DNA of 64,000 bases from an uncultured Aquimarina sp. (GTDB taxonomy: Bacteria > Bacteroidota > Bacteroidia > Flavobacteriales > Flavobacteriaceae). Location of the stretch: positions 248,001-312,000 of the forward strand of contig CANLMN010000001.1 of assembly GCA_947492105.1 (NCBI GenBank), given 5' to 3'. A program made the translations under genes and the position numbers. The number at the start of each line of letters is the position of its first letter. The stretch's first letter is position 1. This document shows positions 1 to 8,484 of this stretch, one piece after another. Under the pieces are notes generated by a model. That model saw only the letters and a list, made by a program, of their open reading frames with translations, ran no database searches and was not told where the DNA came from.

Positions 1-285
1 CTCAGGTAGACAAAACCTATTGGCACGTGGGAGCATATATCAAATCTTGATTTAGCATCAAAAAAAAAAGACACAGCACTTTATATTTTAACAATATATC
101 AAATAAAATCCCCTACTATTCCTGTTATAAAAATACTATTTATATTAATTTGGGTATATAAATTCGTTTTAATTATTGATGGCACTGTTGTTTTTTTATG
201 AAAAAACACCGTGCTGCTATTGCATAGCCTTGGCTAGGCAATATACGAACAAGTTGATATGCGACATTATAGAGCTAATTTGGTG
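1..285. other. Left-edge intergenic stretch
   Basis: No confident gene. A short open frame runs in from the left edge and stops near position 50; it could be the last residues of a plus-strand gene outside the window, but it is too short to assign. A homopolymer of A lies near 59-70. The right half, from about 147, is a copy of intergenic repeat family B. Confidence 0.4.
147..285 (+). repeat. Intergenic repeat family B, copy 1
   Basis: Contains the family B signature: a GGTATATAAATTCG-like start, the poly-T segment, the central GCATAGCCTTGGCTA hairpin, and an end close to AGCTAATTTGGT. It abuts the stop codon of the glycosyltransferase on the minus strand, so it could also act in that gene's 3' end. 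Confidence 0.7.
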
Positions 286-1101
286 TTATTTCGATTTTAG
301 GATTCCGTAAGCCGTTTTCACTATTTTATGTTTTTTGGTAAACTTTCGAATTTTTTTATTTTTAATAATCATATCATCCGTCACATACCCTCTAGGATGA
401 TCCAAATGTATGGTAATAGCGCTATACCGAATTTGTAACGGTGTGACCCCATAATTCATCAATCGCTCTCCCATTTCTCGATCTTCTCCACCATACTGCA
501 TTCGCTCATCAAAACCATTGACAGCAAGAATATCTTCTCGCCATCCCGAAGCATTATTTCCATCCCAAGTTGCCTTTGTCGGTGTCAAGGTATTGAGTAA
601 TTTCTGTTTACAACCTCGAGCACTCAGTTTGTTTAGTTTAAAACTTTTTTCTAAACCCTGCTCCAACAACCAAGCTGGATCAAAACAATGTTGTTGTTCT
701 ATCACTACTTGAGAAATCCGTCTAGAAATATCCATAGGAAGTTTGAAGTATCCTCCAGAAAGAAAAACTCCCTTCTTATGATATCGCAAATGTGTTGCTA
801 CAAAATCTTTTCTCGGAATACAATCTCCATCTGTAAATATCAGATATTGTTCTTTGGAGGCTAGGATAGCCTTATTTAGTATTTTTGTTTTTTGAAATCC
901 ATTATCCTCTTGCCGCACATGAATGATTGTAAGCGGAGATTTCTTTTGAAAATCTTGGATCACCACTCTTGTTTCTTCCCCAGAACCATCATCCGCAATA
1001 ATAAGCTCAAAATCCTTGTGCGTTTGTTGCTCAAATCCCCAAAGCATTTTCTGAAGCCATCGGGGCTGATTATAAGTACTGACAATTACAGAGACACGCA
1101 T
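286..1101 (-). CDS. Glycosyltransferase family 2, galactosyltransferase-like (paralogue 1)
   Basis: A GT-A fold glycosyltransferase of 271 residues that should transfer a sugar from a nucleotide donor to a surface glycan at the inner face of the cytoplasmic membrane. The N-terminus reads VSVIVSTYN, followed by ADDGS at 36-40 and the metal-binding TDGDC at 90-94. GGEDRE at 204-209 is the signature of the C-terminal galactosyltransferase-type domain (Glyco_transf_7C). There is no signal peptide or membrane segment. It lies 6 bp from a same-strand paralogue ending at 1108, so the two are probably cotranscribed and came from a duplication. Donor and acceptor cannot be read from the sequence. Confidence 0.85.
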   Translation of the reverse strand: MRVSVIVSTYNQPRWLQKMLWGFEQQTHKDFELIIADDGSGEETRVVIQDFQKKSPLTIIHVRQEDNGFQKTKILNKAILASKEQYLIFTDGDCIPRKDFVATHLRYHKKGVFLSGGYFKLPMDISRRISQVVIEQQHCFDPAWLLEQGLEKSFKLNKLSARGCKQKLLNTLTPTKATWDGNNASGWREDILAVNGFDERMQYGGEDREMGERLMNYGVTPLQIRYSAITIHLDHPRGYVTDDMIIKNKKIRKFTKKHKIVKTAYGILKSK

Positions 1102-1107
1102 GGTGGA

Positions 1108-1929
1108 CTATTTTTTTACGATTCCATAGGCTGTCCATTTCTTTTTTGCCTCTCGTGTGGTCTTTCGGATTGCCTGGTTCTTAGCAATCGATTCTTCGTT
1201 TTTGTAGCCACGAGGATGATCTAAGTGAATACACACTGCATGATAACGAATCTGCTTACTCTTGATTCCCAAGTTAACTAAACGTTCTCCCAACTCTCGA
1301 TCTTGCCCCCCATACTGCATCCGCTCATCAAAACCATTTACGGCGACGATATCCTCTTTCCATCCAGAAGCATTATGACCATTCCAACTCGCATTGGTCG
1401 GTGTTATCGTATTGAGTAAATCTGCTTTTATCCCTTTGGCAGTAAGTTTGGTATTTTTGAATGAATTTTTCAGTCCATGTTTCTTGAGCCATTTGATATC
1501 AAAACATTGCTCTGCATAAATAGCTTCTTTGGTTATCGTTTCCGAGATATCCATCGGCAGCATAAAATATCCTCCTGACAAAAAATAGCCTTCCTCTCGA
1601 TACTTAATATGCTGCTCTACATAATCTTTTCTTGGAATACAATCTCCATCACTCATCAAAATATACTCCGTAGTGCATGCTAGTATTGCTTTGTTGAGAA
1701 TTTGGGATTTCTGAAAACCATTATCCTCATGCCAAACATGAATAATTGGATAAAAGACCTCTTCTTGTATTTTTTGGATCAATTCTCTTGTCGCTTCTCT
1801 AGAGCCATCATCTGCAATAACGATCTCGAACATCCTATACGTCTGATTATTGTAACCATACAACACCTTGGACAACCATTCTGGAGAATTATAGGTGCTA
1901 ATAATAATAGAAATATCTGTTGTTTTCAT
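1108..1929 (-). CDS. Glycosyltransferase family 2, galactosyltransferase-like (paralogue 2)
   Basis: A 273-residue GT2 enzyme, similar along its whole length to the gene immediately downstream (286-1101). It has ISIIISTYN at the N-terminus, ADDGS near residue 40 and SDGDC in place of TDGDC. The third motif is GGQDRE instead of GGEDRE, a Glu-to-Gln change at the position that usually helps catalysis or acceptor binding in the 7C domain, so specificity or activity may differ from its partner. It is the first gene of the minus-strand pair and is divergent from the gene starting at 1968, with only about 38 bp between the start codons. Confidence 0.85.
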   Translation of the reverse strand: MKTTDISIIISTYNSPEWLSKVLYGYNNQTYRMFEIVIADDGSREATRELIQKIQEEVFYPIIHVWHEDNGFQKSQILNKAILACTTEYILMSDGDCIPRKDYVEQHIKYREEGYFLSGGYFMLPMDISETITKEAIYAEQCFDIKWLKKHGLKNSFKNTKLTAKGIKADLLNTITPTNASWNGHNASGWKEDIVAVNGFDERMQYGGQDRELGERLVNLGIKSKQIRYHAVCIHLDHPRGYKNEESIAKNQAIRKTTREAKKKWTAYGIVKK

Positions 1930-1954
1930 ACCTCACAAAGATAAAGTTATTTTC

Positions 1955-1962
1955 TACATTTG
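1955..1962 (+). promoter_or_regulatory. Flavobacterial -7 box TACATTTG
   Basis: Matches the Bacteroidota TAnnTTTG element. It ends only 5 bp before the ATG at 1968, so if used it would give an almost leaderless mRNA. The -33 element is weak. Confidence 0.45.
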
Positions 1963-1967
1963 TAGCA

Positions 1968-2705
1968 ATGCCATCGATAACCGTAATCATACCTGCATAT
2001 AATGAAGAAGCGTATCTCAAAGATGCGTTAGAATCAGTTCGTTTTGCTGATCAGGTCATTTTGATAGATTCTTATAGTACAGATCAAACCATCAAAATTG
2101 CCCAACAATATCCCGTAGAAATACTACAACGTCAATTTGATAATTTCTCTGCGCAAAAAAATCATGCTCTTACGTATGCGACTAGTGAATGGATCCTCTT
2201 TGTAGATGCAGATGAGCGCGTGACGCGTTCTCTAGAGACAGAGATTAAAGCAACATTGGACGATCCTAAACATGGAGGTTACAAACTGAATTTTCCGCAT
2301 TATTATATGAATCGTTTTCTATATCATCATAGTGATGATGTACTACGATTGGTAAAACGAGAAGGAGCACATTTTACAGGCGCTGTACATGAAAAATTGC
2401 ACTGTACTGGGAGTATTGGAAAACTCAAAAACCATATGTTGCATTACACCTATAAGGGGCTGAATGCATATATTAACAAAAAAGAGTCATACGCTTGGTT
2501 CCAAGCAACACAACTTTTGGAAAAAGGAAAAAAGGTTACTTGGTTTCATTTATTTTTCAAACCCTCATGGCGTTTTTTTAGCTCTTTGATCCTTAAGGGA
2601 GGGCTCTGGGATGGTATCCCGGGATTGGCCGTTGCCTCGGTCAATGCTTATGGCGTGTTTTCACGTTATGTAAAACTATTGTTATTACAACGTGGTATGA
2701 AATAA
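1968..2705 (+). CDS. Glycosyltransferase family 2, WaaE/KdtX-like
   Basis: A 245-residue GT2 enzyme of the type annotated as LPS core glycosyltransferase (WaaE/KdtX group). The sequence begins ITVIIPAYNEE, with the donor-site motif DSYSTD near residue 38, FDNFSAQKNHAL and the metal-binding VDADERV near residue 80. VHEKLH and the HYTYKG motif follow, as usual for this subfamily. A longer frame opens upstream at 1920, but the ATG at 1968 gives the standard family N-terminus and sits behind a -7 box, so it is preferred. It has a close paralogue at 4408-5172. It probably acts on LPS or a related surface glycan on the cytoplasmic side of the inner membrane. Confidence 0.85.
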   Translation: MPSITVIIPAYNEEAYLKDALESVRFADQVILIDSYSTDQTIKIAQQYPVEILQRQFDNFSAQKNHALTYATSEWILFVDADERVTRSLETEIKATLDDPKHGGYKLNFPHYYMNRFLYHHSDDVLRLVKREGAHFTGAVHEKLHCTGSIGKLKNHMLHYTYKGLNAYINKKESYAWFQATQLLEKGKKVTWFHLFFKPSWRFFSSLILKGGLWDGIPGLAVASVNAYGVFSRYVKLLLLQRGMK

Positions 2706-2836
2706 AAAAAACATCAAATATTCCCTTGAATAATCAGAAGAAAATACCGTACATTGAAGAACAAACGACAAAACCCACTGCGCTATTTCTATGCTAGGGA
2801 ACACTATTTTTTTACAAAACATAATACCTCATTGAT

Positions 2837-3469
2837 ATGATCGCATTTTTGCACACGACATCCACACTCTTAGAACGGTTTGAAGATCTGGTTAGAAAAT
2901 ATGACTCTGATATTGAAATACGTCATTTTGTACAAGAAAAACTACTTCAAACAGCATCAGAAACAGGAAAAGCCGATATTACTGCATTCGAAAATGCCGT
3001 CGAAAAAATACATGAGCTACAACCCGCCACACTCATCTGCACTTGCTCCACTTATGGCGATGCCTGTGACACCAGAACTGATATTGATCGGATAGACCAA
3101 CCTGTTGTAGAACATCTCGTAAATACCTATCAAAAAATTGGGGTGGCCTTTACTGCCAAATCAACCAAAGAAGCTACCGAAAACTTGATCAGAAACATGG
3201 CCTTACTAGCCCAAAAACCAATTCAAATCCAGTTTATAGATTGTTCTGAATATTGGCAGTATTTTGAAGCTGGTGATAGCACTAGATATCATCAAGAAAT
3301 TGCAAAAAAAATCACTGCCGAATCGCATCAAGCCGATGTGTTTTTCTTAGCACAAGCCTCCATGGAGGGTGCCAAAGATTTCCTAAAGCCTCTTGACAAA
3401 GAAGTATATTCTAGTCCAGAATTTGGTATCAAAACATATCTTCATAAACTCAAAAGCAAAACTAAATGA
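2837..3469 (+). CDS. Asp/Glu racemase-superfamily protein
   Basis: A 210-residue protein that resembles the aspartate/glutamate/hydantoin racemase superfamily. The first catalytic-type segment is ICTCSTYGD near residue 56, with a Cys in the expected place. The second half has IQFIDCSEYW and LAQASMEGA, where the second active-site Cys of true racemases appears to be replaced by Ala or Ser. This suggests a one-cysteine member with a different reaction, or a degenerate enzyme. There is no signal peptide. It sits between glycosyltransferases, but nothing ties it directly to glycan synthesis. Its substrate is unknown. Confidence 0.6.
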   Translation: MIAFLHTTSTLLERFEDLVRKYDSDIEIRHFVQEKLLQTASETGKADITAFENAVEKIHELQPATLICTCSTYGDACDTRTDIDRIDQPVVEHLVNTYQKIGVAFTAKSTKEATENLIRNMALLAQKPIQIQFIDCSEYWQYFEAGDSTRYHQEIAKKITAESHQADVFFLAQASMEGAKDFLKPLDKEVYSSPEFGIKTYLHKLKSKTK

Positions 3470-3484
3470 CACAAAAAATATTGA

Positions 3485-4189
3485 CTAAAACCATCTATTA
3501 TATCGAAGCTTACGCTTAAAAGTACCTAATGAAAAATCTCCTCTTACATCAATACGCTGTACTTCGTACGGATTTTTGAATGGAAATGTGTTAATTCTAT
3601 TTCCAATGCGCAAACCATAAGCCAATTCATAATCGCTTAGCATTTCCAAAAATTCCTGCTTCTTGGGGTTTTCTCTAGGATATTTGCCATAAGGATATGC
3701 CAGAACCGGTGCTACATCTAGTCCTTGTTCTCTCGCAGAAATAATACATTTTTTGACATCCTCCTCTATATTCACCAGGGACAACTCATCATATTTTTTG
3801 TGGGCAAATGAATGAAACCCTAATTCAAAAACATCCGAATCTAATGTTTTGAGCGTTTCTAGGGACATAATTCGTGTATCATTGGTGTTCCATGCATCTT
3901 TTTGTCCCAAATATTGCATAGGAACAAAAATTGTCGCCTTTAACCGGTACTTTTTTAATAAAGGATATGCCAGTTCCAATTGACTCTCATAAGCGTCGTC
4001 AAAAGTTATCACAACATTATTAGTCCCCTCCAAAGTGCTTCTTTCTTTTAAATCTCCCAAATGATATGTTTGATATTTTTTGGCGACTAGATAAGCAAAT
4101 TGTGCTTCTAACTTTTCTACACTAATAATAAGTTCTTCACTTTTATACGTAGAGATATCATGATACATCAAAATGGGTAACTTTGCCAT
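3485..4189 (-). CDS. Polysaccharide deacetylase (NodB domain)
   Basis: A 234-residue carbohydrate esterase family 4 protein that should remove acetyl groups from N-acetylated sugars of a glycan. The NodB motifs are visible: LMYHDIS at 7-13, TFDDAY at 62-67 with the catalytic and metal-binding Asp pair, HSFAH at 126-130 with the two metal-binding His residues, and AYPYGKYPRE near 164-173. No clear signal peptide is seen, so it may act in the cytoplasm on lipid-linked glycan intermediates. It is convergent with the gene ending at 3469 and lies inside the glycan cluster, which fits a role in modifying the glycan built there. Confidence 0.85.
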   Translation of the reverse strand: MAKLPILMYHDISTYKSEELIISVEKLEAQFAYLVAKKYQTYHLGDLKERSTLEGTNNVVITFDDAYESQLELAYPLLKKYRLKATIFVPMQYLGQKDAWNTNDTRIMSLETLKTLDSDVFELGFHSFAHKKYDELSLVNIEEDVKKCIISAREQGLDVAPVLAYPYGKYPRENPKKQEFLEMLSDYELAYGLRIGNRINTFPFKNPYEVQRIDVRGDFSLGTFKRKLRYNRWF

Positions 4190-4383
4190 AGAAAGATATT
4201 AGATTGTACAAGAGTCTCTAAGCTTTTTTCTCAATTTACTACAATATATGCTTTGTTCGCCAATTTTCTTCTTTTATTACAAACGACACAAGTGTCAACG
4301 GTAATAAAAGTTTCCAAACATAAAAAAATAGCTGTTTTTTTCTCGAATCAAAAAGTTTAGATCGGTTCTGTATGTAAAATTAG

Positions 4384-4391
4384 TATTTTTG
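4384..4391 (+). promoter_or_regulatory. Flavobacterial -7 box TATTTTTG
   Basis: TAnnTTTG-type element 17 bp upstream of the TTG start at 4408. It supports a short leader. Confidence 0.45.
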
Positions 4392-4407
4392 GACAAATTC
4401 TAAGCTT

Positions 4408-5172
4408 TTGAAGAAAAAATCCTGTAAAATTAGTGCATTAGTCATTACACTGAATGAAGAAGATCGCATTGAAAAATTCTTAAAAAGCCTTTCTTTTGCG
4501 GACGAAATCATCTTGGTAGACTCTTATAGTACTGACGGTACGGTTGTTTTGGCTCAAAAACAGAAAAATGTAAAAATACTAAAACGTAGGTTTGATAATT
4601 TTTCTGCACAAAAAAACTTTGCCATCTCAAAAGCGCAACATGATTGGATCGTATTTTTTGATGCCGATGAAGAGATAACTCCAAAATTGGCTACAGAAAT
4701 TATAGAAACCCTATACACCCCAAAAGCAATCGCCTATACAGTACGACGTGACTTCTATTTTATGGGCAAAAAAATCAAATATAGTGGATTACAAAACGAT
4801 ACTGTTGTCCGGATTTTTCATAAAAAATACTGTAGGTACAATGACAATCTCGTTCACGAAACTCTAGATGTAACAGGAACAACACAATTATTAAAAGAAC
4901 GTGTACCCCATTATTCGTACAAAGGTTTTGACAATTACACACAAAAAGCACATCAGTATAGCGCTCTACAAGCCAAAGCATTGTATGAAAAAAAGAAAAA
5001 ACCTACACTCCTACATTTTCTATTTAGACCCTGGTATCGTTTCTGGCATCAATATATCATCCGATTAGGAATATTGGATGGCAAAGAAGGATTTATCTTG
5101 GCATATGTAAGTGCGTTTTCCGTTTTTAAACGATATTTGAATTTGTGGCTGCTCTACAGAAAAATTGAGTAA
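4408..5172 (+). CDS. Glycosyltransferase family 2, WaaE/KdtX-like (second copy)
   Basis: A 254-residue GT2 enzyme, paralogous to the gene at 1968-2705. Shared landmarks are ALVITLNEED, the DSYSTDGT motif, FDNFSAQKNFA, FFDADEE, VHETLD and HYSYKGFDNY. The start is TTG, with no ATG near the family N-terminus and a -7 box 17 bp upstream. The C-terminal 50 residues (LLHFLFRPWYRFW onward) are hydrophobic and basic, which fits membrane association. It probably adds a sugar to the LPS core or another lipid-linked glycan. It is followed after 63 bp by a GT4 gene on the same strand. Confidence 0.85.
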   Translation: MKKKSCKISALVITLNEEDRIEKFLKSLSFADEIILVDSYSTDGTVVLAQKQKNVKILKRRFDNFSAQKNFAISKAQHDWIVFFDADEEITPKLATEIIETLYTPKAIAYTVRRDFYFMGKKIKYSGLQNDTVVRIFHKKYCRYNDNLVHETLDVTGTTQLLKERVPHYSYKGFDNYTQKAHQYSALQAKALYEKKKKPTLLHFLFRPWYRFWHQYIIRLGILDGKEGFILAYVSAFSVFKRYLNLWLLYRKIE

Positions 5173-5235
5173 TCAAAAACAATAAGTAAGACCTAAAAGC
5201 AACACCAAAAGATTAGCAAAAAAAGCACTATTCAA

Positions 5236-6312
5236 ATGCAGCACATTTTTCTAGAATCTCATAATATCGACAATCTCCATTTTGGTTTTGGACAATACAA
5301 CTACCATTTAATCAAAGCCCTACACACAAATAATGCGCACAAGGAATTTGATTTTACAATAAACGCAAAAAACAGCACACCACTACGAAAAGAATTCGGT
5401 TCTGATTTTTGTTATAAGAGATACACTTCTTTGCAACGTCACAAGCCTTTTAGAATCAAAAAAAAATATGATCTCTGGCACTCCCTCAACCAAAACACCA
5501 AAATAGAACCGTTTTTTGACATTCCGTATCTCATGACTGTTCATGACGTTAATTTTATGGAAGAAAGCAAGGGTAGAGATTTAGAAAAAAGAGAACGGAA
5601 TTTTAAAGAAAAAATAGCTCGCAGCAATGCGCTTGTCTATATTTCTAATTATGCCAAAGAAATGACGCATCGTTATTTTGACATCCCCAAAATTCCGGAG
5701 TACATCATCTATAATGGCAACCCTGCTCAGGACATTCTAATATCCAAAGACCACCAACCAACGACAATTCCTGATTCTCCTTTCATCTTTTTTGTAGGAG
5801 AATTTCAGGAGCGCAAAAACATCCACACTCTAGTTGAGATGTTACAATTTCTACCAGATATATCATTAATCCTTGCTGGTAAAAATACCAGTCGCTATGC
5901 TGATGAAATTAGGGTATTGTTAAACAAACTACATCTCAACAACCGTGTTTATCTTCCTGGAAAAATCTCAGAATTAGACAAACAATACTACTACAAACAC
6001 TGTTTAGCCTTTGGTTTTCCTTCCTTACGCGAGGGCTTCGGCATTCCTCCTATTGAGGCTATGACCTTTGGGAAACCTGTTTTCCTTTCTGACAAAAGCT
6101 CATTACCCGAAATCGGAGGAGCGCATGCATTTTATTGGAAAGATTTTGATCCAAAAACGATGGCTACTGTGTTTGAAAATGGAATAAACGAATATGAGCG
6201 TCATAAAGCCTCATATGCCACTGCATACAAAAAACATGCAGCTAGTTTTGATTGGACAAACACAGCATCTGCCTATATCAAGGTTTACCAAGAACTCTCT
6301 CTTTGGAAGTAA
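5236..6312 (+). CDS. Glycosyltransferase family 4/1 (GT-B fold)
   Basis: A 358-residue retaining GT-B glycosyltransferase. The N-terminal acceptor half contains VHDVNFMEE near 102-110 and SNYAKEM. The C-terminal donor half begins with FVGEFQERKN at 186-195 and contains the E-x7-E type motif FPSLREGFGIPPIEAM at 261-276, which binds the nucleotide sugar. There is no signal peptide. It follows the GT2 gene at 4408 on the same strand with a 63 bp gap, so cotranscription is likely. The sugar donor cannot be told. Confidence 0.9.
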   Translation: MQHIFLESHNIDNLHFGFGQYNYHLIKALHTNNAHKEFDFTINAKNSTPLRKEFGSDFCYKRYTSLQRHKPFRIKKKYDLWHSLNQNTKIEPFFDIPYLMTVHDVNFMEESKGRDLEKRERNFKEKIARSNALVYISNYAKEMTHRYFDIPKIPEYIIYNGNPAQDILISKDHQPTTIPDSPFIFFVGEFQERKNIHTLVEMLQFLPDISLILAGKNTSRYADEIRVLLNKLHLNNRVYLPGKISELDKQYYYKHCLAFGFPSLREGFGIPPIEAMTFGKPVFLSDKSSLPEIGGAHAFYWKDFDPKTMATVFENGINEYERHKASYATAYKKHAASFDWTNTASAYIKVYQELSLWK

Positions 6313-6437
6313 TACCATTTATCCTTTGAATTTACTGGGATAAAGTTTTCTTTTTTCGAATCAGCTTCAGCATAAAAACAAACCGTAGCTAAGGCTATAC
6401 AATAGCATCAAGGTGTTTTTACATAAGAAATAACAAC
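6312..6437 (+). repeat. Intergenic repeat, A/B hybrid copy
   Basis: Begins like family A (TACCATTTATCCTTTGAATT and TCAGCTTCAGCATAAA) but continues past the central GTAGCTAAGGCTAT hairpin like family B (AATAGCATCAAGGTG, then ACATAAGAAATAACA). It looks like a recombinant of the two families. It lies between convergent genes. Confidence 0.65.
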
Positions 6438-6456
6438 CCAAAATCGCTTTAATTTT

Positions 6457-7428
6457 TTACCGAGCTGCCTCCAATTCAAAAACTCTCTTTACCCAATTCC
6501 TAATCCTGTAGTGATCAAGAATGGTTTCTTCTAATTCGCAATACGGACTCGTAACAAATTCATCTGGAATCTCTATAGCGTTTTCGTCCACTACAAGAAT
6601 ATTCTGAGGGTGATAAAAATCATAATTTACAATATCTTTATTTGTTGTAATCAACTTTTTACGATGTCCCAAGGCTTCAAAAATTCTAAAAGACAAGCCT
6701 ACTTGTTCTGTACGTTGTATCTCTACCAAAATTTTTGCTTTCTTAATCAATGCAGCTACTTCTTCAATACCTTTTTGTGTTTCTAGAATTTCTAGATATT
6801 CAGATTGAGGATTATCCGTAGAAAACACTTGAATTTTTCCGGACCAGCCTTTTTCTTGTATGTATTTTGCCAAGCGCTCTAATAGGGGATATCGATAATC
6901 ATGTGTAGAGATATTATAGAATTGAACATCAAAATTAATCGCTGTACTTTCTTCAAAAACATAATTTGTCAAAAAATCAAAACCATAGGTTGCCACATCC
7001 TCTTTGTCATAACTATAAACCTTGTCAAAATATTCCTTGATCGCAATTTTGTTAGGAAAACGGCGCGTACTGTCATAATAATACGCCATGAACTTATGTG
7101 TATGCTTTTTGAGCAGTTTCAACGTCTTATCAGTCAACACATCTGGACGAATTACAAAAATCTGATCTTGTGTCCCTAGTTCCCTAATTGCGTTACATAC
7201 ACGATCATCTACAAATGCTTTCTTCAGGTTTTTACGAAACAACATCTTCGAAAAAAAGTTCTGCGCTTTATGCAATATTCCTTTGTATTGGAAGGCTGGA
7301 CGATCCAAATACAGGATATGAACTTGAATAGTCTCATACACCTTTAATGCTGTTGCAATATGTTCGGTATACCCGAAAGCATGAGGTGCGATAATTAGAA
7401 TTTTTTGAGAAGTAATCGTAGTGGTCAA
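6457..7428 (-). CDS. CgeB-like GT-B protein (paralogue 1)
   Basis: A 323-residue cytoplasmic protein that looks like a GT-B glycosyltransferase of the CgeB or lipopolysaccharide-biosynthesis type. Visible parts are a Rossmann-like start (KILIIAPHAFGY), YYYDSTRRFPN in the middle, and a C-terminal donor-site-like segment VGLSFRIFEALGHRKKLITT near 245-265. The last resembles the EAxxxGxxxIxT nucleotide-sugar pocket. It is about a third to a half identical by eye to the gene at 8485-9450, with the same length and motif order. Both are embedded among glycosyltransferases. The exact reaction is unknown. Confidence 0.65.
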   Translation of the reverse strand: MTTTITSQKILIIAPHAFGYTEHIATALKVYETIQVHILYLDRPAFQYKGILHKAQNFFSKMLFRKNLKKAFVDDRVCNAIRELGTQDQIFVIRPDVLTDKTLKLLKKHTHKFMAYYYDSTRRFPNKIAIKEYFDKVYSYDKEDVATYGFDFLTNYVFEESTAINFDVQFYNISTHDYRYPLLERLAKYIQEKGWSGKIQVFSTDNPQSEYLEILETQKGIEEVAALIKKAKILVEIQRTEQVGLSFRIFEALGHRKKLITTNKDIVNYDFYHPQNILVVDENAIEIPDEFVTSPYCELEETILDHYRIRNWVKRVFELEAAR

Positions 7429-7558
7429 AATGGTTATTTTGATCTAAAATTACATATAATTACCTAAGCCGACGCTTAATCAATTTGAAAATTTTATTTT
7501 TGTGCATCAAATATGAACATATCTCAAAATCATGTTCTATGCCTAAAAATTATTTTTG

Positions 7559-8467
7559 ATGAAGGATGTATCGGTAATCATGATCAACTACAACTCCTCC
7601 AAATTCACTTTGGAATGTATTGCTGCGGTTGAAACTCAAACTACTGATACCATCGATTACGAAATCATTGTGGTAGATAACAACTCTGAACTAGAGGATT
7701 ACCAGCATCTCCATCAACATTTTCCTAACAAACCTCATATAAAACTACACCGAAGTACCGTCAATACTGGTTTTGGTGGTGGTAATATGTTCGGAGCGCA
7801 ATACGCAGACTCCAAATATCTCCTATTCCTCAATAATGATACGTTATTACAAAACGATTGCCTAGACATTCTATTCCGTTACATGGAAACAACGCCGACT
7901 GTTGGTGTTGCTACTGCACAAAATTATAATGAACATGGGCAATATGTTGCATGTATTGATCATTTTAAAGGAATCAGAAAACTCCTTTTTGGACGTAGTT
8001 TACTCGAAAAATTATGGCCAAAAAATCATCCAAGAAGAAAACAACAATATACACAACCTGTAGCAGCCAATACGGTAAACGGTGCATTTATGTTTTTCAG
8101 GACAGAGGTTTTTGCCAAAGTAGGTGGTTTTGATAATAATATCTTTCTCTATTTTGAAGAAATGGACATCTGTTATCGTCTCATACAACTTGGATATTCT
8201 AGCGTTTTAGTACCCGAGGCCAAAGTACTACACTATCAAGGAAAAAGTATTGGATCCTCCAAAGCAATTGACCGAGAAAGTTTCCTGTCATACCTCTATG
8301 TACTGCAAAAAAACTATTCTTGGTTCAAATATCAGTTTATACGCAACTATTATTTAATCACATTCTTAGCAAAACCAAAAAAGTGGAAATTATATGTTGT
8401 TGCTTTTAGAGGAGCTGATCTCTCCCAATCCCTAAAACAGAAACAGGAAATTCGGTATTTTTTATAG
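7559..8467 (+). CDS. Glycosyltransferase family 2, rhamnosyltransferase-like
   Basis: A 302-residue GT2 enzyme resembling the WbbL-type rhamnosyltransferase group. It begins VSVIMINYNSS, then has VVDNNS, NTGFGGGNMFGA, and FLNNDTLL as the DxD-like metal site. ANTVNGAFMFFRTEVF and GGFDNNIFLYFEEMDICYRL follow; this EE/ED-containing block is the usual catalytic-base region. A TTG lies directly before the ATG at 7559, and the ATG is preferred. A TATTTTTG -7-like box at 7495-7502 implies a leader of about 50 nt. It is divergent from the gene at 6457-7428. Confidence 0.88.
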   Translation: MKDVSVIMINYNSSKFTLECIAAVETQTTDTIDYEIIVVDNNSELEDYQHLHQHFPNKPHIKLHRSTVNTGFGGGNMFGAQYADSKYLLFLNNDTLLQNDCLDILFRYMETTPTVGVATAQNYNEHGQYVACIDHFKGIRKLLFGRSLLEKLWPKNHPRRKQQYTQPVAANTVNGAFMFFRTEVFAKVGGFDNNIFLYFEEMDICYRLIQLGYSSVLVPEAKVLHYQGKSIGSSKAIDRESFLSYLYVLQKNYSWFKYQFIRNYYLITFLAKPKKWKLYVVAFRGADLSQSLKQKQEIRYFL

Positions 8468-8484
8468 CATTACTTAAAACTCGT

